From Leptospira montravelensis (GTDB lineage Bacteria; Spirochaetota; Leptospiria; Leptospirales; Leptospiraceae): a DNA stretch of 64,000 nucleotides. The notes below the pieces were generated by a model, which was not told the DNA's origin, did no database searches, and saw nothing but the letters and a program-made list of their open reading frames with translations. This document shows, in pieces, positions 1 through 7,643 of this stretch. The stretch's first letter is position 1; every line of letters begins with the position of its first letter. The stretch spans positions 1,047,501-1,111,500 of the forward strand of contig NZ_RQFO01000004.1 of the NCBI RefSeq assembly GCF_004770045.1, written 5' to 3'. A program made the translations under genes and the position numbers.

Positions 1-990
1 CTCACTAAGTAATTTTTCAGAAGTATGTAGGGCTTCGATTGCTTTATTCTTTTCGAACACTTGTTTTCTGAGTAATTTAGTTCGATCAAAGACCTTTTTT
101 TCCAACTCAAATCGATAGGTTATCAGCCTTTGGTATTGTAAAGTAATGAACTCAGATAAAATAGAAAACGGGATCAGAAACGAAATTAAATAAATATAAG
201 AGTCAAATGCTCCAGAATATACAAACGGACCAACACCAAGTCGGGTCATAAGAATACTAGAAAGATATAATAAAAATACTCCTAAGGTAACCCCTCTAAT
301 TTGAAACCGGTAACCCAAGTAAATTAAAATCAAAAAGGATAAAAAGAATAAATAAGGAAAGTGATAAACAATAACGAGTTGGACTAAGATAAAAGTGGTG
401 GTCCAAAGGATCAGTTTAATCGACAAATCTCCAAACCGGAATTTTCTCCATGCCATAAAAAAAGGCACTGTGATGAAAATTCCAATCGTATCTCCAAAGG
501 TAATTACGATTAATGTCCGGACCATATCGGAAAGATCTAACCGATAAAAATACCCAAAGTAATAAAGAATTCCACCAAGACATAAAATGGAAATCAAACT
601 AGAAAGAAAACAAACATAAGTAACAAAAAAGAAATTATCTTTTGCAGAATTTAAACTTTTGCGAATTTTTTGAATCCAGAAAGTATAAGCTAAAGTGGAT
701 TGTAAGGTATCAATTCCGGCAGTCAGACAGATACTCAAATATAAGTTGAATTGGTCCAAACCATGTTGGCTTTGAATAAGCCCGTCTTTATTCGCGAGGA
801 AACTCGCAAGCCAAATCACAGGAAGAAATCGAAACCCAAAATACAAACATCCAATCAGCCCAATCCCTGAAGGAATCCAAAGAACCGCAAGGTTCACTGG
901 CTGGAAGGAAAAGAACTCCATTCCTAATTTAGCAGTCCCTATATACAATAGAAACAAAACGAATCCCTTTAGGAATTGTTTCCAGATCAT
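1..990 (-). CDS. MASE1-domain membrane sensor protein (3' part cut by window edge)
   Basis: The 330 readable codons run from an ATG at 990 to the window edge with no stop, so the C-terminal part is missing. The protein is strongly hydrophobic with about eight membrane segments. Near the N-terminus it carries NLAVLWIPSGIGL followed by a glycine/proline-rich second helix, which is the pattern of the MASE1 sensory membrane domain. The last visible part is charged and looks like a helical linker (FELEKKVFDRTK). MASE1 domains normally sit in front of PAS, histidine kinase or GGDEF output domains; which one follows here cannot be seen. A well-formed sigma70-type promoter lies 60-90 bases upstream. 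The domain call is reasonable; the output function is unknown. Confidence 0.75.
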   Translation of the reverse strand, partial: MIWKQFLKGFVLFLLYIGTAKLGMEFFSFQPVNLAVLWIPSGIGLIGCLYFGFRFLPVIWLASFLANKDGLIQSQHGLDQFNLYLSICLTAGIDTLQSTLAYTFWIQKIRKSLNSAKDNFFFVTYVCFLSSLISILCLGGILYYFGYFYRLDLSDMVRTLIVITFGDTIGIFITVPFFMAWRKFRFGDLSIKLILWTTTFILVQLVIVYHFPYLFFLSFLILIYLGYRFQIRGVTLGVFLLYLSSILMTRLGVGPFVYSGAFDSYIYLISFLIPFSILSEFITLQYQRLITYRFELEKKVFDRTKLLRKQVFEKNKAIEALHTSEKLLSE

Positions 991-1051
991 GAAGGATAGA
1001 TTAACGGAAGGACAGTAGGAGAAAAGCGAAAATATCTTTGGATTTTTGAGG

Positions 1052-1080
1052 GTTATACGGGTTACCCTAAAAAGGGTCAA
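1052..1080 (-). promoter_or_regulatory. Sigma70-type promoter of the MASE1 gene, with inverted repeat in the spacer
   Basis: On the minus strand TTGACC (1080-1075) and TATAAC (1057-1052) are separated by exactly 17 bases. The spacer carries a small inverted repeat, ACCCT-AAAA-AGGGT on the plus strand (1064-1077), that overlaps the -35 element and could be an operator. The predicted transcript start is near 1045, about 55 bases before the ATG. Confidence 0.6.
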
Positions 1081-1126
1081 GTTTTCTAAACAGAAAAAGG
1101 CTTAGAATGTAATAAAAAACCGTAGA

Positions 1127-1885
1127 TTAGTTTCCTGACAAGAGGGCGCGGAAGTCTTTTGCAATGTCCTTACTTTTCATAAAGTAAGTTCCGACTAACA
1201 TAGAGTCAACGATTCCTCTGTATTTTTGCCAATCTGAATAACTTTCTATCCCTGATTCAGCCACACGGATGATGGAATCATCTAATTCAGGAGCAATCTC
1301 TTCAATTAGGTTTTTATGAATTTCAAATGTGTCAAGATCGCGGGTATTGATTCCTATGGTTGTGGCTCCAGCATCAAGTGCAATTTTTACCTCTTCTCGG
1401 TTGTGGGTTTCCACAAGGACAGAAAGACCTAAATTTTTCGCAAAACTATGTAAAGATGATAATTCCTTTGGAGTTAGAATCCTTACAATGAGCAAAATGG
1501 CGGAAGCACCGTATGCATAAGCTTCATCGATTTGAATCGGATCAATGATAAAGTCTTTTCGAATCACAGGAATAGAAACGGACTCAGAAACCGAGGTTAA
1601 GTCAGATAAGGATCCAAAAAAATACTGTGAGTCCGTGAGAACAGAAATCGCACCAGCACCAGCGGATTCGTAAATAGAGGCAATGTTTACGGGATCGTAG
1701 TCAGGGCGAAGAATCCCAGAACTAGGGCTTCCTTTTTTACATTCGGCAATAACAGAAATGGAGTTCGTTTTGAGATTTGATTCCCAAGGTCGAATAGGAA
1801 TCTTTCGAGGTGGAAGAGTTTTCCCTTTTCCTAAGAGAATCTCTTCCTGTTTGGTCTCGACAATTTTATGTAATACAGGATTCAA
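1127..1885 (-). CDS. trpC: Indole-3-glycerol phosphate synthase
   Basis: TrpC closes the indole ring of tryptophan: it converts 1-(2-carboxyphenylamino)-1-deoxyribulose 5-phosphate to indole-3-glycerol phosphate in the cytoplasm. The 252-residue length is typical of a monofunctional enzyme. Catalytic motifs of the TIM barrel are all visible: AECKKGSPSSG (Glu48, Lys50/51), IRKDFIID (Lys110), VETH (Glu159), GINTRDL (Asn180) and AESGI (Glu210, Ser211). The gene follows the STAS-domain gene by 9 bases on the same strand, so the two are probably co-transcribed. No other trp genes are in the window, so the pathway is dispersed in this genome. Confidence 0.95.
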   Translation of the reverse strand: MNPVLHKIVETKQEEILLGKGKTLPPRKIPIRPWESNLKTNSISVIAECKKGSPSSGILRPDYDPVNIASIYESAGAGAISVLTDSQYFFGSLSDLTSVSESVSIPVIRKDFIIDPIQIDEAYAYGASAILLIVRILTPKELSSLHSFAKNLGLSVLVETHNREEVKIALDAGATTIGINTRDLDTFEIHKNLIEEIAPELDDSIIRVAESGIESYSDWQKYRGIVDSMLVGTYFMKSKDIAKDFRALLSGN

Positions 1886-1894
1886 GAACCCCGC

Positions 1895-2239
1895 TTAAAA
1901 CGCTTTTAACGCAGCGTCTTCTGAATCGTAAATATCAAAAAGAGAAGTAAGTTCGATCACGTCAAAGATACGTTTGACCGCAGGTTTGATATTAGAAATT
2001 TTTAAAGCACCCTCTTTCGAATTAAGTTTTCTGAGAGTAGATATACAAGCTCGGAAACCAGAGGATGACATATATTCAACGTCTTTCATATTCAGAAGGA
2101 CTTTTCTATGCCCCGCATTATCGATGAGTTCCATAAGGCCCTCTTCCACTTCATTTGCCACAGAAACGTCCAATCGACCTTCCAGATAAACGACTAGTTT
2201 TCCGTCTTTCACTTCGTGTTTCAGCACCGATTTACCCAA
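1895..2239 (-). CDS. STAS-domain protein (anti-sigma factor antagonist-like)
   Basis: A 114-residue single STAS domain of the SpoIIAA/RsbV type: a beta strand with LVVYLEGRLDVSVA at residues 15-28 and the phospho-acceptor helix start YMSSSGFRACIS at 56-67. Family members are switched by serine phosphorylation and bind an anti-sigma factor/kinase; the likely phosphosite is within Ser58-Ser60. The residue before the serines is Met and not the usual Asp. The longest frame starts with TTG at 2239; an in-frame GTG at 2227 is an alternative, and a stop codon shortly upstream excludes longer versions. It is divergent from murD and probably leads the trpC transcript. Its partner kinase is not in the window. 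Confidence 0.85.
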   Translation of the reverse strand: MGKSVLKHEVKDGKLVVYLEGRLDVSVANEVEEGLMELIDNAGHRKVLLNMKDVEYMSSSGFRACISTLRKLNSKEGALKISNIKPAVKRIFDVIELTSLFDIYDSEDAALKAF

Positions 2240-2246
2240 CCTGATA

Positions 2247-2262
2247 TGATTTTACAAAATCA
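2247..2262. promoter_or_regulatory. Inverted repeat between STAS gene and murD
   Basis: TGATTTT and AAAATCA form a perfect 7-base inverted repeat around AC in the very short space between the two divergent genes. It could be a binding site controlling one or both. It also argues against starting murD at the ATG at 2246, which would lie against the repeat. Confidence 0.35.
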
Positions 2263-2287
2263 TCCTATTTTAGCGCAGTGTCAATCA

Positions 2288-3709
2288 ATGTTTTCACAAT
2301 CCATTCCTAAGGCTTCTGACCTAGACAAATTCAAAAAATTCCTGATTTTAGGTGGTGGGTCCTCCGGGGACTCCTCTGCCCAATTACTAACTTCCCTAGG
2401 AAAAATCTGTATATTAGCCGACAAGTTTCCAGAGAAAGCCAACTCCACTTTGTATGAGGAAGTTTTGTCAGACAATCAACCACAGGAAATTTTAAGAGAG
2501 GTTGACTGTATTATCAAAAGTCCAGGAATCCTACCGAACCATCCCATCTTGGAAGAAGCAAAAGAAAGGCAAATTCCCGTTTTAAGTGAAATTGGTTTGG
2601 GTAGAGTTTTTTACAAAGGCCCTATCATTGGAATCACAGGCACGGATGGAAAATCAACCACCACTGCCCTCACCTATCATATTTTAAAATCAAAATTTCC
2701 CAATTCCAAAATGGGAGGAAATATCGGAGTTCCCTTCACATCTTTTTGTTTAGAACCACTTGATTTAGTTGTATTGGAACTTTCTAGTTACCAACTAGAC
2801 GACTCACCTAACTTACATATAACGTCTTCTGCCATTTTAAATTTGGCATCCGATCATTTGGAACGACATAAAACAATGGAGTCCTATGCAAAAGCGAAAT
2901 GGAAAATCCAAGATTTGGAAAACCCAAATCATAAATTATTTGTGAACCCAAATTTTTTTCAGTATTTCCCACCTCTTTCTCAAAAAAAAGACAACTTACA
3001 TCCGATAGGTGAAAACCAAAAATATTTTCTCAGTTTAGAACCAAATCTTGTGCACACCCCAAATTTTGTTTATGATGTTTCTTTGTTTCCACTAAAAGGA
3101 AAACACAACCTTATGAATTTATGTTTTGCCATTGCACTCAGTGAATCAATGGGAATGAAAAAAGAGGAAATCCAAACCACGTTCGAAACTTTTTTGGGCC
3201 TGCCACATAGGTTCCGAAAGATAGAAAATTCTGGGTTTCAAAACCCATATAAATCGATTCAGTTTATCAATGATTCAAAATCCACAAACCTTCATTCCAT
3301 GCTTTCAGGTATTTCTGGATTTAAAAAAGGAGATGGATTGTTTTTGATTTTAGGAGGAATTCCCAAACAAGAACCCATCGAACCATTTTTAGCACGATGG
3401 AAAGAATTAGAATGTCCTATCTGGGTTTATGGAAAGGCTGTAGAAGTTTGGAAACCAGAGTTTGAAAAAACAGGATTACCCGTTTATTATTTTCCCAATC
3501 TTTCCTCTCTCCTCGAAGATCTGAAAAATAAAATCGATTCGCATCTTAATACAAATACATTCGATTCCTCAATGGTTCGTAAATCAGGAAATGAGTCCAA
3601 CTCCCTATCGGTGATTTTTTCACCGGCAGGAGCAAGTTTTGATTTGTATAAAAATTTTGAAGAGAGAGGAAACCATTTCGAAAGTTTGGTTACGCAACTC
3701 TTTTCGTGA
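2288..3709 (+). CDS. murD: UDP-N-acetylmuramoylalanine--D-glutamate ligase
   Basis: MurD adds D-glutamate to UDP-MurNAc-L-Ala with ATP in cytoplasmic peptidoglycan precursor synthesis. Three Mur ligase domains are visible: an N-terminal Rossmann-like part starting FLILGGGSSG, the central ATPase with P-loop GITGTDGKSTTT and the conserved LELSSYQLD, and the C-terminal part with FINDSKSTN and an ILGG motif. In-frame ATG codons occur at 2246 and 2288, with a possible longer frame from 2216 that would overlap the divergent STAS gene. I prefer 2288, just before the conserved domain (473 residues), although no good ribosome-binding site precedes any of the candidates. Convergent with fabI, two bases apart. 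Confidence 0.9.
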   Translation: MFSQSIPKASDLDKFKKFLILGGGSSGDSSAQLLTSLGKICILADKFPEKANSTLYEEVLSDNQPQEILREVDCIIKSPGILPNHPILEEAKERQIPVLSEIGLGRVFYKGPIIGITGTDGKSTTTALTYHILKSKFPNSKMGGNIGVPFTSFCLEPLDLVVLELSSYQLDDSPNLHITSSAILNLASDHLERHKTMESYAKAKWKIQDLENPNHKLFVNPNFFQYFPPLSQKKDNLHPIGENQKYFLSLEPNLVHTPNFVYDVSLFPLKGKHNLMNLCFAIALSESMGMKKEEIQTTFETFLGLPHRFRKIENSGFQNPYKSIQFINDSKSTNLHSMLSGISGFKKGDGLFLILGGIPKQEPIEPFLARWKELECPIWVYGKAVEVWKPEFEKTGLPVYYFPNLSSLLEDLKNKIDSHLNTNTFDSSMVRKSGNESNSLSVIFSPAGASFDLYKNFEERGNHFESLVTQLFS

Positions 3710-3711
3710 AT

Positions 3712-4548
3712 TTAGCCGCGAATGTGATAACCGCCATCCACATGGCGTATTTCACCAGTGATCCGGTTCCCTGGTCGGAATAAATAAGCTACTTCTTCAG
3801 CTAAGTCCTTTGCCTTAGCATTTCCCAAAGGAGACAGTTCTTCACAACTGCTCTCCGCTTGTTCTAATCCTTCAATCGCCGAACCAGCCTTACTTGCCCG
3901 GTAAGGAGAAAATCGAATGGCATTCACTTGAATTTGTTTTTCCTTTCCTAATTCCATTGCCATTTCTTTTACCAATCGCTCTAATGCCGATTTAGCAACA
4001 CCAATGTTTTTGTAAGGATGGGAAACAACCTTTTCTGCACCTAAATAACTCAAAGCAACAATAGAACCACCTTCTACCAACAAATTCCTTTGGTACAAAC
4101 TTTGGGTTAGAGCAAGAAGAGAAAAGGCTGATACATTCATAGCATCCATAAACTCCTCACGGGAGATTGTCATAATGGGTTTTACTTTTCCTTGACGAAT
4201 GGTTTTATCCATTGCAATGGAATGTAAAAAGGAATGGATTTTGATTTTATTTGTTTGTAAAAAATCGGCAAAAGCATCTATATTTGCCTGAATGGTCACA
4301 TCTAATGGATAAGTAATTACATCATCACCTAACTCTTCCTTTACGGTTTTGGTGAAATCTGAGTATGTACGTTCTAAAAAAGAAAGTCCAGCTTCTGAAA
4401 GATTTTTGTGGAACTCAGTTTTTCCAAGACCCGTACAAATCAAATTGGCACCTAGCTGTTTACATTCTTTGGCGATCACTAAAGCAAGCGATGACGAATC
4501 CGTAATTCCCGTAACGATTACAGTTCTACCAGACAAATTATAGTTCAT
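3712..4548 (-). CDS. fabI: Enoyl-[acyl-carrier-protein] reductase (FabI type)
   Basis: FabI carries out the last reduction of each fatty acid elongation cycle, trans-2-enoyl-ACP to acyl-ACP, with NAD(P)H. The protein is a short-chain dehydrogenase with the N-terminal nucleotide-binding loop (TGITDSSSLALVIA) and the FabI-specific active site SYLGAEK...Y-x6-K: Tyr168, Tyr179 and Lys186 when counted from the chosen start. The C-terminus (GEIRHVDGGYHIRG) is typical of the family. The ATG at 4548 is chosen because GAGGG lies 5-9 bases upstream; the longer frame from a GTG at 4560 would place that site inside the coding region. The length is 278 residues. General SDRs use a single Y-x3-K motif, so the call is well supported. 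Confidence 0.9.
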   Translation of the reverse strand: MNYNLSGRTVIVTGITDSSSLALVIAKECKQLGANLICTGLGKTEFHKNLSEAGLSFLERTYSDFTKTVKEELGDDVITYPLDVTIQANIDAFADFLQTNKIKIHSFLHSIAMDKTIRQGKVKPIMTISREEFMDAMNVSAFSLLALTQSLYQRNLLVEGGSIVALSYLGAEKVVSHPYKNIGVAKSALERLVKEMAMELGKEKQIQVNAIRFSPYRASKAGSAIEGLEQAESSCEELSPLGNAKAKDLAEEVAYLFRPGNRITGEIRHVDGGYHIRG

Positions 4549-4620
4549 TTTTACCCTCACCGATTAGACAAAAAGGAGGAAAAAGGAAATCAAAAATACG
4601 AAGTTTTTTTCACGTTTATT

Positions 4621-6600
4621 TCATCGTTTATGAGAAATTTTTTCGTATGCCTTACTGCCAATAAAAATATCCAAAAGATCCCCATCAATGTGTTGGTCAC
4701 GAACTTCCATTTTTAGAATGTCAAAAGCGCGTTCCAAGGGGACAGCTTTTTTGTATGGGCGATCTTGATCGGTAAGCGCATCAAAGATATCGGCAATGGC
4801 CATCATTTTCGCTTGGACAGGGATCTCCACCGCAGAAAGGCCTCGCGGGTAACCGGAACCATTCAATTTTTCGTGATGTCCGTGCGCAATGGCTGGAACC
4901 ATTTTTAATTCTCTTGTCCAAGGAATTTTGGAAAGAAACTGAAATGTATGTTCCACATGAGATTCAATTTCTCTACGTTCTTCAAAATCTAAGGAACCAC
5001 GACGAATGGATAAAAATCCAAATTCTTTTGGCATTAGTAAGTTTAGTTGGTTCCCGTCAGTTGTATGATAACTCATTTTGGAAATCTCTTCTAAAAAGTT
5101 GGAATTTCCTTCTTCTAAAATGGAAGGTTCATTGGATTCCGAAATCACGCGAACCATTTCTTCTAATTTTTCTTTTTCCAAAGTGTATTCGAGTTGGATT
5201 GACTTCTCAAACTCCGCATAACCACTGTTCCCATGTTTTTTTAGATATTCGATTTTCTTTTGTGATAGTTTTGCTTCTACATCTTTTAAAATAAACTGAA
5301 AACGCCATCGAATTAAATCTAATTCGTAATCTTCTAGTTTTTTGGCTTTGACAAGAACCTTTTCCCGAACTCCTACTTTTCCAAAATCATGTAAGAGTGA
5401 TGCATAACGAATTTCCTTTACTTGTGATTCATTAAAGTGTATATCTTTAAATCTTCCCGTTTGAATTGCATTGACAGACTCTGCTAAACCCACTGTATAC
5501 TGTGCCACTCGAAACGAATGACCCGAAGTTGTTGGATCCCTAGATTCAATCGCAGAAACACTAGCAGTTACAAATCCTTCAAATAGGGTTTCTATATCAT
5601 GAACCAAATTGTTATTTTGGATGGCCACTGCCGCTTGGCCTGCCACTGCCATCACCAATTCTTCGGAATACTTATCGTAATCTAAAATGGAATTGGATTT
5701 CATTTCCTCTAAAGTAAGTTTGGTTTGAAAATTTTTCTTTCGATTGATGAGTTGAATGACACCTACCACTTCATCATGATGGTCCTTCATTGGAACAACT
5801 AACATCGATTTTGAATAATAATTACTCATTTTATCAAAATCACTGTTAAATTTATATTCTTCCTTTCCAGACAATTCGTAAACGTTAGGAATATTTAGTT
5901 GTTTTCCAGTAAATGCTACGTAACCCGCAATACTCTTTTTATTAATTGGTAAAATAAATTCATCAGAATTCAAATCAAGAGCAGAGATTTTAAATCTAAG
6001 GTTTCTAGGATTTCCCCTTTCATCCTTTTCTACCAAATATAAAGATCCCGAATCTGAATTAGAAATTTCGCGGGCAGAATTTAAAATATCACGAAGCAAT
6101 TTCGTAAAATCTTTTTCATTGGCAAGGCTAATTCCAATCTTTGTAAGTTTGGAAATTTCATTTGTAGATACATTGATTCGTTTTTGAAGTTCAAATTTAT
6201 CCACAACCATCTGAAGGCTTGTGAACGCATTGACAAATGCCTTTACCAAAAAAACTAGAGGAGCATCATCAGGCACATTTGTAAAAAATAAATCTTCTTC
6301 AATGTCTAGTGCTATGTATCCGGTGTAATCAATGGGAGCTCGAACAATAAAGTTCGACATAATGGTCGGATGATCCTTTAAAAATTGGTGGATCTCCTTA
6401 TGTTTCGATTCCAATTCATACCGAGAGATATAAAATAATACTTTGGCGATTCTGCCTTGCGAATCTGATTCTATTTGGTCTAACTCGGCTAAGGTCAAAA
6501 CCTTAGCTTTGATTTTTTTGGAATAATCGGCTATTTTGCCTTCAAAAAAAGGGTCGTCCGTGATGATGAATTGCGAATCCGAAGATTTGGTCACAGGCAT
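4621..6600 (-). CDS. GAF and HD-GYP domain protein, probable cyclic-di-GMP phosphodiesterase
   Basis: A 659-residue soluble protein. Residues about 150-335 form a GAF sensor domain. Residues about 340-650 form an HD-GYP domain, which in characterised members hydrolyses cyclic-di-GMP: the HD pair is His404-Asp405 in LLHDFGKVG, and HHExxxGSGYP is at 575-585, followed by the conserved [16 protein letters not shown]. The N-terminal 150 residues have no clear domain. The stretch between the HD motif and the HHE motif is about 115 residues longer than in typical HD-GYP domains and is rich in charged helix. No membrane segment is present. An inverted repeat lies immediately upstream of the ATG. Catalytic residues look intact, so activity is likely; the signal sensed by GAF is unknown. 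Confidence 0.85.
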   Translation of the reverse strand: MPVTKSSDSQFIITDDPFFEGKIADYSKKIKAKVLTLAELDQIESDSQGRIAKVLFYISRYELESKHKEIHQFLKDHPTIMSNFIVRAPIDYTGYIALDIEEDLFFTNVPDDAPLVFLVKAFVNAFTSLQMVVDKFELQKRINVSTNEISKLTKIGISLANEKDFTKLLRDILNSAREISNSDSGSLYLVEKDERGNPRNLRFKISALDLNSDEFILPINKKSIAGYVAFTGKQLNIPNVYELSGKEEYKFNSDFDKMSNYYSKSMLVVPMKDHHDEVVGVIQLINRKKNFQTKLTLEEMKSNSILDYDKYSEELVMAVAGQAAVAIQNNNLVHDIETLFEGFVTASVSAIESRDPTTSGHSFRVAQYTVGLAESVNAIQTGRFKDIHFNESQVKEIRYASLLHDFGKVGVREKVLVKAKKLEDYELDLIRWRFQFILKDVEAKLSQKKIEYLKKHGNSGYAEFEKSIQLEYTLEKEKLEEMVRVISESNEPSILEEGNSNFLEEISKMSYHTTDGNQLNLLMPKEFGFLSIRRGSLDFEERREIESHVEHTFQFLSKIPWTRELKMVPAIAHGHHEKLNGSGYPRGLSAVEIPVQAKMMAIADIFDALTDQDRPYKKAVPLERAFDILKMEVRDQHIDGDLLDIFIGSKAYEKISHKR

Positions 6601-6603
6601 ACT

Positions 6604-6630
6604 ATCGACATGAAAAAAACGACTGTCGAT
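6604..6630. repeat. Inverted repeat in the leader of the HD-GYP gene
   Basis: ATCGACA (6604-6610) and TGTCGAT (6624-6630) form a perfect 7-base inverted repeat with a 13-base A-rich centre, ending 3 bases before the start codon of the HD-GYP gene. It could be an operator or a leader hairpin that affects ribosome access. There is no functional evidence beyond position. Confidence 0.3.
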
Positions 6631-6650
6631 TGTTTTTTACAAAAATAATC

Positions 6651-7643
6651 TTACTTTTGTTTGTTTAAGAGGATGAGACCAAAACTAAAAGCGCCGGCCA
6701 AATAAAAACTTAAAAAATACAATGTTTGAACCCCTAACAATACGTAGGGTGAGTGGACCCAATCCTTTGGTTCTGTCAGTAAAAATGGAAGAAAAATTCC
6801 TAAAAAAGATGGAAAGAGGAATGAGACCACTCCCCGGATGCTTGGCTCAGACCAGGAAAGGGAAGAAAGGTAGGAATACAACAACCTACCAAATATTCCA
6901 GAAAGGATGGCTAAAGGAAGAACAACGAGAATTTCTGTTCCTAAACAGGAAGAAAAGGTTATGGCCCCGATCCATATTCCTATTTCTGATTCCGCGGGAA
7001 CTGATTCTTTCTTAAATTTCGAAACAAATTGAAATCCAATTTGGGATGATATTCCATACAGTAGAATGTTTGCCACTTTTGTGTAAAAACTGACTTCAAA
7101 CTTCCAAGGAGATAAAACCAAAAACGTTGCTGGCAAAAAACACAAATATACCAATCGAGAAGAATCCTCACCTAACTTAGGAGAATTTTCTTCAAAACTC
7201 CAAAACATTTCCCGAGACCAAATAAAAGCACCGAGAGAGATTGCAAATGGTAAAATAAAAGTATTATCTTGGACAAAAATAGTTTTTTGGAAAAACTGAA
7301 TCCCAAAAAGAACACCTACCCAAAAAAGGTATAAAAACACAGAAACAAAAAACCTTCTCGATGGTTTTAAAGTAAATATCCTTTCTTCCAAGGTTACATA
7401 AGATAAAAATAGTAATAAATTACTTCTAGTGATATAACCGAAAATGGAATCTGTGTTCCAAAGATCCGAGTGAATTCCCCATTTTAATAGTGATTCTGTA
7501 ATGATAAATCCAAAACCAGTGATGTTAGTCCAAAGGAAAACTAATTCTCTTCTTTTCCACTCATCAGATAATCTTTCGATCGAATGAAACAAAAAGAAAC
7601 CAGATAAAATACAAAAGAGGAATTCTGTTTCAAATAAATTCAT
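6651..7643 (-). CDS. Unrecognised multi-pass membrane protein
   Basis: A 330-residue protein made almost entirely of hydrophobic segments, roughly nine or ten predicted membrane helices, with short charged loops. I do not recognise a family. The start codon overlaps the stop codon of the upstream TPR gene (ATGA), so the two are translationally coupled and probably function together. Topology suggests an integral inner-membrane protein of the sensor or transporter kind, but no motif supports either. Likely genus-restricted. Confidence 0.6.
   Translation of the reverse strand: MNLFETEFLFCILSGFFLFHSIERLSDEWKRRELVFLWTNITGFGFIITESLLKWGIHSDLWNTDSIFGYITRSNLLLFLSYVTLEERIFTLKPSRRFFVSVFLYLFWVGVLFGIQFFQKTIFVQDNTFILPFAISLGAFIWSREMFWSFEENSPKLGEDSSRLVYLCFLPATFLVLSPWKFEVSFYTKVANILLYGISSQIGFQFVSKFKKESVPAESEIGIWIGAITFSSCLGTEILVVLPLAILSGIFGRLLYSYLSSLSWSEPSIRGVVSFLFPSFLGIFLPFLLTEPKDWVHSPYVLLGVQTLYFLSFYLAGAFSFGLILLNKQK

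Noticed and set aside
4914..5294. 126-residue reading frame antisense to the HD-GYP gene
   Set aside because: Falls in the insertion of the HD-GYP domain, but the translated sequence has no signal peptide, domain or ribosome-binding site.
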